The notes beneath the pieces are model-generated. The model had not been told where the DNA came from. It worked only from the letters and a program-made list of their open reading frames with translations, and searched no databases. A stretch of DNA of 64,000 nucleotides from Castellaniella sp034675905 (GTDB lineage: Bacteria > Pseudomonadota > Gammaproteobacteria > Burkholderiales > Burkholderiaceae_B). The DNA lies in NCBI RefSeq assembly GCF_034675905.1, contig NZ_JAUCCV010000001.1, forward strand, positions 105,959 through 169,958. The letters are read 5' to 3'. Within the stretch, counting starts at the first letter, position 1, and every line of letters begins with the position of its first letter. Shown one piece after another: positions 26,993 to 34,727 of the stretch. A program made the position numbers and the translations under genes.

Positions 26993-27898
26993 ATGGCCAC
27001 CCAGCCTTCGCCCTTCCCCGCGATCGACACCTTTCTGGATGCCCTGTGGCTGGAAGACGGCTTGGCGGACAACACGCTGGCCGCCTACCGGCGCGACCTG
27101 AATGCCTTCGCTCGCTGGCTGCAGGCTGAACGAAAACGCCCGCCGGAATCCGCGCACAAGGAAGACATCCAGGCCTGGATGGCGGCCCAATACCAGCAGA
27201 CCAAGGCCAGCACGGCCAACCGCCGCCTGGCGGCGCTGCGCCGTTTCTATCTGTGGGCGCTGCGCCGCAACCTGTGCCAGGAAGACCCCTGTCTGGGTCT
27301 GCACAGCGCCCGGCAACCCGCCCGCTTTCCCAAGACCCTGTCCGAAGCCCAGGTCGACGACCTGCTGAACGCCCCGGATACCGGCACTACCTTGGGCCTG
27401 CGCGACCGCGCCATGCTGGAAACCCTGTACGCCACGGGTCTGCGCGTCAGCGAACTGGTTCACCTGAACGTACACGACACCAGTCTGAGCGACGGCGTGG
27501 CGCGCGTGGTCATGGGCAAAGGCGCCAAGGACCGCCTGGTGCCCCTGGGCGACGAAGCCCTGCACTGGATCGAACGCTATCTGCGCGAAAGCCGGCCCGC
27601 CATCCTGGGCGCCCGTGCCTGCGACGCCCTGTTCGCCACCACGCGCGGCGCTTCCATGACGCGCCAGGCCTTCTGGCTGCTGATCCGCAAATACGCCCAA
27701 CAGGCCGACATCCGCGTCCCCCTGTCGCCGCATGTGCTGCGTCACGCATTCGCCACGCATCTGCTGAACCACGGCGCCGACCTGCGCGTGGTGCAGATGC
27801 TGCTGGGCCACGCCGATATTTCCACCACCCAGATCTACACCCACGTCGCCCGCGAACGGCTGAAAGCCCTGCATGCCCAGCACCACCCGCGAGCGTGA
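26993..27898 (+). CDS. xerD: Site-specific tyrosine recombinase
   Basis: 301 residues. XerD acts with XerC at dif to resolve chromosome dimers. An N-terminal SAM-like domain (IDTFLDALWLEDGLADNTLAAYRRDL) precedes the catalytic domain. The catalytic set is visible: Arg in YATGLRVSELVHL, Lys in GKGAKDRLVPL, His-x-x-Arg in SPHVLRHAFATHLLNHGADLRVVQ, His in LGHADISTTQIY and the nucleophile Tyr in QIYTHV. Length and motifs fit XerD rather than a phage integrase. A hairpin follows at 27954-27976. Confidence 0.94.
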   Translation: MATQPSPFPAIDTFLDALWLEDGLADNTLAAYRRDLNAFARWLQAERKRPPESAHKEDIQAWMAAQYQQTKASTANRRLAALRRFYLWALRRNLCQEDPCLGLHSARQPARFPKTLSEAQVDDLLNAPDTGTTLGLRDRAMLETLYATGLRVSELVHLNVHDTSLSDGVARVVMGKGAKDRLVPLGDEALHWIERYLRESRPAILGARACDALFATTRGASMTRQAFWLLIRKYAQQADIRVPLSPHVLRHAFATHLLNHGADLRVVQMLLGHADISTTQIYTHVARERLKALHAQHHPRA

Positions 27899-27953
27899 TG
27901 CGCGGCAGGTTGTTTTTATCCCAAGAAAGTTTCCCCTGAACCAGCAACGACTC

Positions 27954-27976
27954 TAAGCTGCCTGTGCGGCAGCTTA
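27954..27976 (+). terminator. Hairpin after xerD
   Basis: TAAGCTGCC and GGCAGCTTA form a perfect nine-base-pair stem with loop TGTGC, 55 bases after the xerD stop and just before the higBA promoter. No U-run follows. Confidence 0.5.
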
Positions 27977-27988
27977 TCGACCCAGTCA

Positions 27989-28017
27989 TTGACGCACAAC
28001 ATCATTGTGCATAAGAT
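27989..28017 (+). promoter_or_regulatory. higBA promoter with embedded operator palindrome
   Basis: TTGACG (27989-27994), a 17-base spacer and TAAGAT (28012-28017) form a good sigma70 promoter. The spacer contains the perfect inverted repeat GCACAA-CATCA-TTGTGC (27994-28010), exactly where a HigA dimer would block RNA polymerase. Expected transcription start is only a few bases before the higB ribosome site at about 28021. Confidence 0.7.
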
Positions 28018-28029
28018 ATCGGGGAACCT

Positions 28030-28323
28030 ATGGCAATCAAGTTCAGAGACCCTTGGCTGGAAGTTTTTTACGAAGAAAACCTAGGCTATCGAAAAATACC
28101 AAGATCACTCGAAGACGCGCTATTCAGAAAACTGCAGATACTAGACGCAGCAACCCAAAAAGTGGATCTCAGGGTTCCTCCAGGAAATCGCTTTGAACAT
28201 CTTTCAGGCAGGCTATCAGGATGGTGCAGCATTCGAGTCAACAAGCAATATCGCTTGATCTTTCAATGGGCGGACGGCATAGCTTCCAGCACCTACTTGG
28301 ACCCTCATCAATACGATAGCTAA
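28030..28323 (+). CDS. higB: HigB-type mRNA interferase toxin
   Basis: 97 residues of the RelE/ParE superfamily. The pattern RKIPRSLEDALFRKLQILDAA, LRVPPGNRFEHLSGRLSGWCSIRVNKQYRLIFQW is that of HigB-1 (plasmid killer-like) toxins, which cut mRNA on the ribosome. It precedes its antitoxin, as is normal for hig loci, with a 25-base gap. GGGGAACC precedes the ATG. Base composition is more AT-rich than the flanking genes, suggesting transfer. Confidence 0.9.
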   Translation: MAIKFRDPWLEVFYEENLGYRKIPRSLEDALFRKLQILDAATQKVDLRVPPGNRFEHLSGRLSGWCSIRVNKQYRLIFQWADGIASSTYLDPHQYDS

Positions 28324-28348
28324 GCAAGATCAGCAAAAGGATCACACG

Positions 28349-28684
28349 ATGCGCAGCACGACACGTCGCCCTCTTACGGTTGGTGAAATGCTGACGACCG
28401 AATTTCTAGAACCCATGGCTATCGAGCTCGGCACCCTAGCCAACGCCATGGGCGTACACCGTAATACCTTAAGCCGTCTGGTGCATGACAAGGGTGCGCT
28501 CACAGCCCCCATGGCCATCAAGCTCGCCGTCGCTCTAGGCAATACGCCCGAATTCTGGCTCAACATCCAACATGCTGTCGAGCTCTGGGATATTCGCCAC
28601 CAGGCTTACCCCGACGCGGCTAAAAACGTACAGGTCATCATCCGCCAAAAACCATTTCATACGGTCCAGCCCTGCCTGATATGA
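28349..28684 (+). CDS. higA: HigA-type antitoxin
   Basis: 111 residues with an XRE helix-turn-helix: RRPLTVGEMLTTEFLEPM, ELGTLANAMGVHRNTLSRLVHDKGALTAPMAIKLAVALGNTPEFWLNIQ. It neutralises HigB and represses the operon through the palindrome in the promoter. Its stop overlaps the ybaK start (ATGA), tying a housekeeping-like editing factor to the toxin-antitoxin message. Confidence 0.9.
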   Translation: MRSTTRRPLTVGEMLTTEFLEPMAIELGTLANAMGVHRNTLSRLVHDKGALTAPMAIKLAVALGNTPEFWLNIQHAVELWDIRHQAYPDAAKNVQVIIRQKPFHTVQPCLI

Positions 28685-29190
28685 GTAAAACAAAACACAC
28701 ATCCGAGACACCCGCCACGCACTGGCTGCGGCAGCAAAAAATCGCCTTTGGCGAACACCCTTACGACTACGTCGATCATGGCGGCGCGCGCGAAGCGGCG
28801 CAGCAACTGGGCGTCCCGCTGCATCAGGTCGCCAAGACGCTGATCATGGAAGACGAACAAGGCCACCCGCTGGTGGTGCTGATGCACGGGGATTGCGAGG
28901 TCTCTACCAAAAACCTGGCGCGACAGACGGGCGCCAAAAAAATCAGCCCTTGCACGCCCGACAACGCCCAGCGCAATTCGGGCTACCAGGTGGGCGGCAC
29001 ATCCCCATTCGCCACGCGCAAGCGCATGCCGGTCTGGGTGGAAAAGACCTTGCTGGACTACGACACCGTCTACCTGAACGGCGGCCGGCGCGGCTACCTG
29101 ATCAGTGTGGCAGCCGGCGTGCTGACGGACGCACTAGGCGCCAAGCCGGTGGAAGTGGCGCTGGGGGATGACAGGGATCTCGCCGGATAG
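28681..29190 (+). CDS. ybaK: Cys-tRNA(Pro)/Cys-tRNA(Cys) deacylase
   Basis: 169 residues of the YbaK/EbsC trans-editing family, which hydrolyses Cys mischarged on tRNA(Pro). THWLRQQKIAFGEHPYDY, REAAQQLGVPLHQVAKTLIM, LARQTGAKKISPCTPDNAQRNSGYQVGGTSPFATRKRMPVW contain the expected lysine and GGTSPF loop. It is coupled by a four-base overlap to higA, so its expression may follow toxin-antitoxin autoregulation. A tRNA-Arg gene follows on the opposite strand. Confidence 0.92.
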   Translation: MSKTKHTSETPATHWLRQQKIAFGEHPYDYVDHGGAREAAQQLGVPLHQVAKTLIMEDEQGHPLVVLMHGDCEVSTKNLARQTGAKKISPCTPDNAQRNSGYQVGGTSPFATRKRMPVWVEKTLLDYDTVYLNGGRRGYLISVAAGVLTDALGAKPVEVALGDDRDLAG

Positions 29191-29222
29191 CGACATCACG
29201 AGACAGCCCGCAGCAGAATTTC

Positions 29223-29297
29223 TGGCGTCTCCTGCAGGAATCGAACCTGCAATCTTCCCTTAGGAGGGGAAAGTTATATCCATTTAACTAAGGAGAC
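29223..29297 (-). tRNA. tRNA-Arg (anticodon CCT)
   Basis: A full cloverleaf reads on the minus strand: seven-base acceptor stem GTCTCCT/AGGAGAC, anticodon loop CTCCTAA with anticodon CCT between TTCCC and GGGAA, T arm GCAGGTTCGATTCCTGC, and an encoded CCA end at 29223-29225. Confidence 0.95.
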
Positions 29298-29355
29298 GGC
29301 GGTCGCCAGGCAGGCGAAGTCCGCCAGTATAAATCACGCCTCGCAGCAATCGTGA

Positions 29356-31266
29356 TCAACCATAGCCCAGCGCACTGTCCAGATCGACCTTGGCGCCGAT
29401 TTCCCGGGCGGTTTCCCGCACCGCTGTCAGTAACCGCCGCGCACCGGGGCTGTCCGTCTGCACCGCCATCAGGGCGCCGGACACCCGCACGTAATCGGGC
29501 TTGAGCTCGTGCAGATACAGCAATGCATCAGGCTGCTCGGCAAACCGCCGCAGGCCCAGCCGCACACCATGTTCGCGCAGCATGTCCGCAAATTTGATGA
29601 GCTGCGCCCGATACGACACCAGGCCATAGGAATCCAGCTCGATCAGCAGGCAGGCGCTTTGATCCGGTCGCCCTGTCAGGCGGGCGGCGATTTCCGCACG
29701 AAAATCATCCTGCAGAATCGATGCCAGCGACATGCGCAGGGTCAGATTGCCGGGATGTGTTGACAGCCAATTCAAGCCCAGGCTGACCGCCTGGATATCG
29801 CAGGCTCCCGACAAGCCCAGGCGCACGGCGGGGGGCATGAACAGATAGCCGGATAAGGGTTCCGACGTACCGGGTTCCTGCAGCATCAGCGTACCCATCA
29901 TGCAATCTGCGCCCACCACGGCAGATCCATCTCGCTGCATCGACAGGGAAAACCAGCCTTCGTCCAACGCGTTGCGCAGCAGACCGCACCAGACCTGCTC
30001 GCCTCCCATCCGGCCCGCAGCGTCCCGGCGCACATCCTGAGTGGGTAGATATTCGACCTCGTTGCTGCCAGCACTTTCCGCCCGCATCAAGGCTTCGTCC
30101 AGGCGCACCATCACATCAATGATGTCTTCTCCTGACTCGTAGTCCGTCAGCGCCCTGCGCCAGCGGCACAGCCCCGCCTGCCCCAGCTGGATGCGCTGGG
30201 CCTGCAGCACATCCGCAACCGCCTTGGCCACCCGCACGGCCACGGGCCCCGGCATCATCGGCAGCACGAAGGCAAAATCCGAGCCATTCAGCCGCGCCAC
30301 CCAGACCTGCGGTCCGACTCGCGCACGCAACAATTCCAGCACCAGCTGGCCGACGTTGCGCAGCCATTGGTCCACCACTGCACGGTTCAGGGACTGGTTC
30401 ACCGCCCGCAAATCGCATTGCCGGAATAGCATCACATGGCCGCCGCTACCCTCTTGGCAAGCGGACAGTTCCAGCACGCGCCGCAATTCATTCATGAAAT
30501 ATTTTCGATTGGCCAGGCCAGTGACCGTGTCCTGATTCAATTCCAGCTGCAAGGCTTCGATCCGGGCTTCCCGTTCGCTGACCGTCGCCCTGACCTGCGC
30601 ATGCGTGCGCACGATGGCCTGCGAAACATCTCGCAGTTCGGCTATCGCGGGATGGCGTGCCGGGGGCAGATCCGCCTGACCGCCCGAATCCGCCAATGCA
30701 TGCACCCAGGCAACCACATCGTCACGCAGAGACCGACGCAGCCAGCGCATCAGCAGGCTGACGAACCCCCCCCATAAAATCCCGGCCCCCAGGGTCAGGG
30801 TCACGATACGCTCCGTGCTGGTCCACAGCACCTCACGCGCGTAAACGTCATTGGCCTGCAGGCGCACCACGCCCAACTGCGACCAGCCATTCATGACCTG
30901 ACGCTGGGCCTCGTGGCGCTGCAGCGGCAATAGATAGCTGAACCACCCCGGCGCCTGGACCTGCGCGCCCTGGCCATCGCTGATTTCCCTACGGATCAGT
31001 ATCCGCCCAGTCGAATCGAGGAATTCCACCACTTGAAACTGACCATTGTCGAACAGCACAGAAATCAGCAATTCCCGCACGGCAGGGTCCTGATTGGACG
31101 GCTGCGACAAGGTCAGCGCCAGCGACGTCGCCGCGGAATCGCTTTGCGCCTGCAGCTGAGCGTCCAGATACTGACGGGCCGAGCCGATGCTGAACACCGT
31201 CGCCCCCACCAGAATCACCAGGATCACCAGCGTTACACTCAACAGCAATTGCCTCAGCAAAGACAT
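29356..31266 (-). CDS. LapD-like membrane protein with degenerate GGDEF and EAL domains
   Basis: 636 residues. One membrane helix at about 10-28, a periplasmic LapD/MoxY-type domain to about 150, a second helix at about 152-172, a HAMP-like linker, a GGDEF fold (QDTVTGLANRKYFMNELRR at 246) and a C-terminal EAL-like fold. The GGDEF signature is NGSDF (327-331) and the EAL motif position reads CMMGTL, with no metal-binding residues, so neither cyclase nor phosphodiesterase activity is expected. LapD proteins instead bind c-di-GMP and hold the periplasmic protease LapG. No lapG is in the window. Its place beside an exopolysaccharide operon suggests a c-di-GMP sensor for surface attachment; that is inference. 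Confidence 0.8.
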   Translation of the reverse strand: MSLLRQLLLSVTLVILVILVGATVFSIGSARQYLDAQLQAQSDSAATSLALTLSQPSNQDPAVRELLISVLFDNGQFQVVEFLDSTGRILIRREISDGQGAQVQAPGWFSYLLPLQRHEAQRQVMNGWSQLGVVRLQANDVYAREVLWTSTERIVTLTLGAGILWGGFVSLLMRWLRRSLRDDVVAWVHALADSGGQADLPPARHPAIAELRDVSQAIVRTHAQVRATVSEREARIEALQLELNQDTVTGLANRKYFMNELRRVLELSACQEGSGGHVMLFRQCDLRAVNQSLNRAVVDQWLRNVGQLVLELLRARVGPQVWVARLNGSDFAFVLPMMPGPVAVRVAKAVADVLQAQRIQLGQAGLCRWRRALTDYESGEDIIDVMVRLDEALMRAESAGSNEVEYLPTQDVRRDAAGRMGGEQVWCGLLRNALDEGWFSLSMQRDGSAVVGADCMMGTLMLQEPGTSEPLSGYLFMPPAVRLGLSGACDIQAVSLGLNWLSTHPGNLTLRMSLASILQDDFRAEIAARLTGRPDQSACLLIELDSYGLVSYRAQLIKFADMLREHGVRLGLRRFAEQPDALLYLHELKPDYVRVSGALMAVQTDSPGARRLLTAVRETAREIGAKVDLDSALGYG

Positions 31267-31341
31267 GACATTCCCTTTTTACGGCATCACGGCGAAAAGC
31301 CCTCGACCCGCATTTTGCCCATCAAATCACACAAACACCCC

Positions 31342-32394
31342 ATGTACCAGCCACCTCACCCATCCCCTCTCTCCACCGCCACCGTACATAATACGCAGCC
31401 GCCAGGCAGCAATTTCCTGCCAGTACGACTGTCGCGCCGGAGCCTGATGATTGCCGCACTGCTTGCGGGCAGCGGGATCCTCAGCGGATGCACAAAAAAA
31501 ACACAGTGGGCAGCGACTTTCTTTCAACCCTGGAAGCAACATGCTGATATGTCAGAACAAGACTGGTCCAAGTTGTTTGCCGATATACAGCAGCTGGGTT
31601 TCAGGCAAATCTATATCCAATGGCTAGGACATACCCACGGCACGGACAACTGGATGCTATCAGATCAAACAATAAAGAACTTGCTGAACATCGCCAACAG
31701 CCAGGGCATGAGTTTGGTCATCGGTCTACCCTACGATAATCGCTGGAACGATGTACTTGGCAGCGATAGCCTATCGGAGATCAGCCGGTTTTTCGACCAG
31801 ACAGTAGAAGCAGCAGATGCATTGATTCAGCATTCATCATGGGCCAACCATTCAGCCGTCAAAGGTTGGTATATCCCCTATGAGCTAGAACAGTACAACT
31901 GGAGCCACAAGCAGAAAGCGCTGCTCTTGGCGGATTGGTTGAAGACCCTGGCAGCCACAATATCCCGGTATAGCAATGCGATGCCGTCCATATCAACCTA
32001 CTGCAGCCAGTTGCAGACCCAGCAGACGATGGCCTCCCTATGGAGCGGCATCATCCAATATGGTGCCCAAGTACGCCCCTTGCTCCAGGACGGTGCAGGT
32101 GTCTACGGACAGCAGCAAACAGAAGAGCTGGACCAGCTACAGCGGTATTTTCAATCACAGAAGATAACATTCGATCTGATCATAGAACTGTTCCAGCAGC
32201 AACAGCCCATCAGCAAAGATCTACAAGACTTCACAGCGGTATCAGCCTCCCCGGACAGAATCAAACACCAACTACGCCGGTTCGAGGCCTCCGGAGCCCG
32301 GCATGCCATCGCCTTTGCCGCCTACCCCTGGCTGACCAATGAAACAGAAACTGCCGAACATCTACGCAGCCAATGGGATAGTCTCGGGTATTAG
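31342..32394 (+). CDS. DUF4434-type lipoprotein, probable TIM-barrel glycoside hydrolase
   Basis: 350 residues. The N-terminus contains LSRRSLMIAALLAGSGILSGC: a twin-arginine-like motif, a hydrophobic core and a lipobox (LSGC), so a lipoprotein, possibly Tat-exported. The rest matches the DUF4434 pattern: TFFQPWKQHADMSEQDWSKLFADIQQLGFRQIYIQWLGH, LGLPYD-type strand, KGWYIPYELEQYNW (Glu a candidate catalytic acid) and DGAGVYG. The fold resembles glycoside hydrolases. It is convergent with the exopolysaccharide operon, overlapping its last gene by four bases, and is compositionally like it. A role in trimming or processing the polymer, as PelA or AlgL do, is likely but unproven. An ATG at 31447 is a less likely start because it would cut off the twin arginines. 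Confidence 0.68.
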   Translation: MYQPPHPSPLSTATVHNTQPPGSNFLPVRLSRRSLMIAALLAGSGILSGCTKKTQWAATFFQPWKQHADMSEQDWSKLFADIQQLGFRQIYIQWLGHTHGTDNWMLSDQTIKNLLNIANSQGMSLVIGLPYDNRWNDVLGSDSLSEISRFFDQTVEAADALIQHSSWANHSAVKGWYIPYELEQYNWSHKQKALLLADWLKTLAATISRYSNAMPSISTYCSQLQTQQTMASLWSGIIQYGAQVRPLLQDGAGVYGQQQTEELDQLQRYFQSQKITFDLIIELFQQQQPISKDLQDFTAVSASPDRIKHQLRRFEASGARHAIAFAAYPWLTNETETAEHLRSQWDSLGY

Positions 32395-32834
32395 TTTTCC
32401 TCTAGCGGCGATTCAACAATCTCGATAAGATTTCCATTGGGCAGGAATAAAAATACGATCCGGCGCCCTCCAAACGCTACGGCAGGAGCAGGATCAGCAG
32501 TCCGACGGGCTCCAATTCCTTCCAGGGCAGCCAAAACCGAATCAAATTCTGGCGCGGTGAATGCCTGGTGGTACATCTTGGTGCGGCGCTTTAACACCCC
32601 ATCCACAGGAGACCCAACCGCCAAGGGGGCGAGAAGCTCCAGGCGAGGCCCGAGGCCGACCAAAAATCGTCCTTTCACCTGCTGAATGAGATCTTCAAAT
32701 GCAGGAGACTCCTGAACATAACCAAGCTGCTCCCAAACCCGCTGCTCCCGGTCGAGGTCTTTGCATGCAATGCCAATATGGTGGAAAGAGCATCCCAATT
32801 CTTGCAGAGACGCGCCAGAAAGATTATCTGTCAT
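32391..32834 (-). CDS. VOC-superfamily protein, last gene of the exopolysaccharide operon
   Basis: 147 residues with one glyoxalase/bleomycin-resistance (VOC) fold resembling methylmalonyl-CoA epimerases: CSFHHIGIACKDLDREQRVWEQLGYV at the N-terminus (His a metal-ligand candidate) and IVFLFLPNGNLIEIVES at the C-terminus (Glu a ligand candidate). It starts 13 bases after the MBOAT stop. An epimerase or lyase acting on the ACP-bound or sugar-bound acyl group would fit the context, but this is a guess. Starts at 32834 and 32840 are both possible. Confidence 0.7.
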   Translation of the reverse strand: MTDNLSGASLQELGCSFHHIGIACKDLDREQRVWEQLGYVQESPAFEDLIQQVKGRFLVGLGPRLELLAPLAVGSPVDGVLKRRTKMYHQAFTAPEFDSVLAALEGIGARRTADPAPAVAFGGRRIVFLFLPNGNLIEIVESPLEEN

Positions 32835-32847
32835 AGTCATCCAAACA

Positions 32848-34440
32848 TTAAAACTGGAAGTACAGGAATCGAGCAGTCTTGTGCACATTGAACGCTGCAT
32901 AGATCAAAACCATGAGCGTCAGCGCCAACCATGTCACCGAGGGCTGCCAGCGCAGGCCACGCGCAGCGCCAGGAATCTCGCCTTCCAAAGCCGGAGAATA
33001 AGAACCCAATATCTGAACGGAATTAGGAGCAAACCAGATGATTGCCAGCAACGCAATGATCATCAAACCTTGCGCCCAGCGTTCCAGCACCAACCGCATC
33101 AAATCCCAGCCTGCCCAATCCGTGGCAGGGTCCAGCAGGAGTTGCACCGGATAAACAAGCGGCCCCCAGGGCTCCACACCATTGAAACCTGCCATACCCA
33201 GAATCAAAGCCCAGGCGTCTGCTGTGCTGTTGGCACGAAAGAACAATAACGCCACTACCGCACACAAAAAGGTAAGCCCTATATAGACTGCACGCGACCA
33301 ACCAGTCGCTGGAGAGGTTCTCTTGGGGCCAAATTGACGCCACGCATGGTTAACACATAGGTAAAACCCATGTAACAAGCCAAAAATAAGGAACTGAAAC
33401 CCAGCGCCATGCCAAACGCCGGCCAACCCCATAGTGAACAAGGTTGGGAACAGCACCATCTCAGAAAACCCCCTGGGCGTTCTGATCGCCTTCTTCCCAA
33501 CTGCCAATCCTTTGCGTGCTCGGGCTCTAGTCACGAACATGGCTACAGGATTATAGATGTACGCAGTCAGGTAACGAGTTAGCGTCATATGAAATCTGGT
33601 CCAAAATTCAATAATGCCGGTAGATTTATAAGGTGAGTTGAAATTCAGTGGGAACCGGATACCAAACATCTTACCCAACCCCATTGCCATATCTGAATAG
33701 CCCGAAAAATCGAAATATAACTGTAAGGCATAAGCTAGTGCGACTCCCCATGCCGCTAAGAACTGCAGGCCTACCGGCGCATCAAATCCTGCTTCCGCCC
33801 AAGGCGCAATGTTATCCGCTATCAGGACCTTCTTTGCCAAACCGATGACAAACAGTGTCATACCAATAGAGATATTCTCGGACTTGAACCTGTAGATGCC
33901 AGAATCCGCAAATTGCGGCATCATTTCCTTATGATGCAAGATTGGACCAGCAATCAGATGAGGAAAAAAAGTGACAAACAGCACATAACTCACAAAGCCT
34001 TTTTCCCGAACCGCTCCTGCTCGACAATCCAAAAGGAAGCCAAGCTGAGTGAAGGTAAAAAATGAAATCCCCAGAGGCAGAATGATGCTATTGGTCGTAC
34101 CTGACACCAAGCCATAGCCAGACAAGACAGACAGCATCGCCATCATGTACTTGTAATAAAACAACACCCCAAGATTGAGAACAACGCCGGCTGTCAATAT
34201 GAGCAGTTGCCTGCGGGGGATATCTTCCGTCGCTAATATCAGCCGCCCCATCCCATAATTAAACAGAATAGACAACATGAGCAGCAAAACAAAGGCTGGA
34301 TTCCACCAACCATAAAAAATCAATGACACAAGGCAAAGCCAGGCTGCTGCCCAATGCGGCCGAAAGTATCCGGCCAGATAATATCCTCCTAAGGAAACGG
34401 GCAGGAATAACAACAAAAATGGAAGCGAATTAAAAAGCAT
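32848..34440 (-). CDS. MBOAT O-acyltransferase (AlgI-like)
   Basis: 530 residues with roughly a dozen membrane helices. Key MBOAT/AlgI features are LPLGISFFTFTQLGFLLD, FFPHLIAGPILHH (about 159-170), LYFDFSGYSDMAMGLGKMFG (241-260), FWTRFHMTLTRYLTAYIYNP with His284, and GVWHGAGFQFLIFGLLHG with the catalytic His344. AlgI moves acetyl groups across the inner membrane for transfer to polymer by AlgJ/AlgX. Here the gene directly follows an acyl carrier protein and an FkbH-like gene, so its donor may be an acyl-ACP. AlgI usually has FWRRWH; the Phe for Trp change here is a minor departure. Confidence 0.9.
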   Translation of the reverse strand: MLFNSLPFLLLFLPVSLGGYYLAGYFRPHWAAAWLCLVSLIFYGWWNPAFVLLLMLSILFNYGMGRLILATEDIPRRQLLILTAGVVLNLGVLFYYKYMMAMLSVLSGYGLVSGTTNSIILPLGISFFTFTQLGFLLDCRAGAVREKGFVSYVLFVTFFPHLIAGPILHHKEMMPQFADSGIYRFKSENISIGMTLFVIGLAKKVLIADNIAPWAEAGFDAPVGLQFLAAWGVALAYALQLYFDFSGYSDMAMGLGKMFGIRFPLNFNSPYKSTGIIEFWTRFHMTLTRYLTAYIYNPVAMFVTRARARKGLAVGKKAIRTPRGFSEMVLFPTLFTMGLAGVWHGAGFQFLIFGLLHGFYLCVNHAWRQFGPKRTSPATGWSRAVYIGLTFLCAVVALLFFRANSTADAWALILGMAGFNGVEPWGPLVYPVQLLLDPATDWAGWDLMRLVLERWAQGLMIIALLAIIWFAPNSVQILGSYSPALEGEIPGAARGLRWQPSVTWLALTLMVLIYAAFNVHKTARFLYFQF

Positions 34441-34475
34441 GTCAGAATCCCTGCGGCGCCACCCTGGCGATACCC

Positions 34476-34727
34476 TTAGCCTTTAGCCAGCAATTGCTTC
34501 TGAATCAGCGCCATCAGCTCTCCGACATTCCGCAGACTCTCCACCTCTGATGTGCGGAAACGCACGCCAAAACGCATCTCTGAGGCAACGATCAGATTGA
34601 CATTGGCCAATGAATCCCATGCATCATAGTCTGCAGCACTAGAGTTTTCGGTGATCACGATCTCTTCATCATCCAACACATCACGAAAAATTTCATTCAA
34701 TGCTGCGAGAATCTCTTCATTATTCAT
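34476..34727 (-). CDS. Acyl carrier protein of the exopolysaccharide operon
   Basis: 83 residues with the four-helix carrier-protein pattern. The phosphopantetheine attachment serine is Ser39 in DAWDSLANVNLI. Acidic helix I (NNEEILAALNEIFRDVLDDEE) is typical. The start overlaps the fkbH-like stop by four bases (ATGA) with AAGGAG upstream, so the two proteins are made together. This is a dedicated carrier rather than the fatty-acid AcpP, which sits with fab genes elsewhere. It probably carries the group that the MBOAT protein transfers. Confidence 0.88.
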   Translation of the reverse strand: MNNEEILAALNEIFRDVLDDEEIVITENSSAADYDAWDSLANVNLIVASEMRFGVRFRTSEVESLRNVGELMALIQKQLLAKG

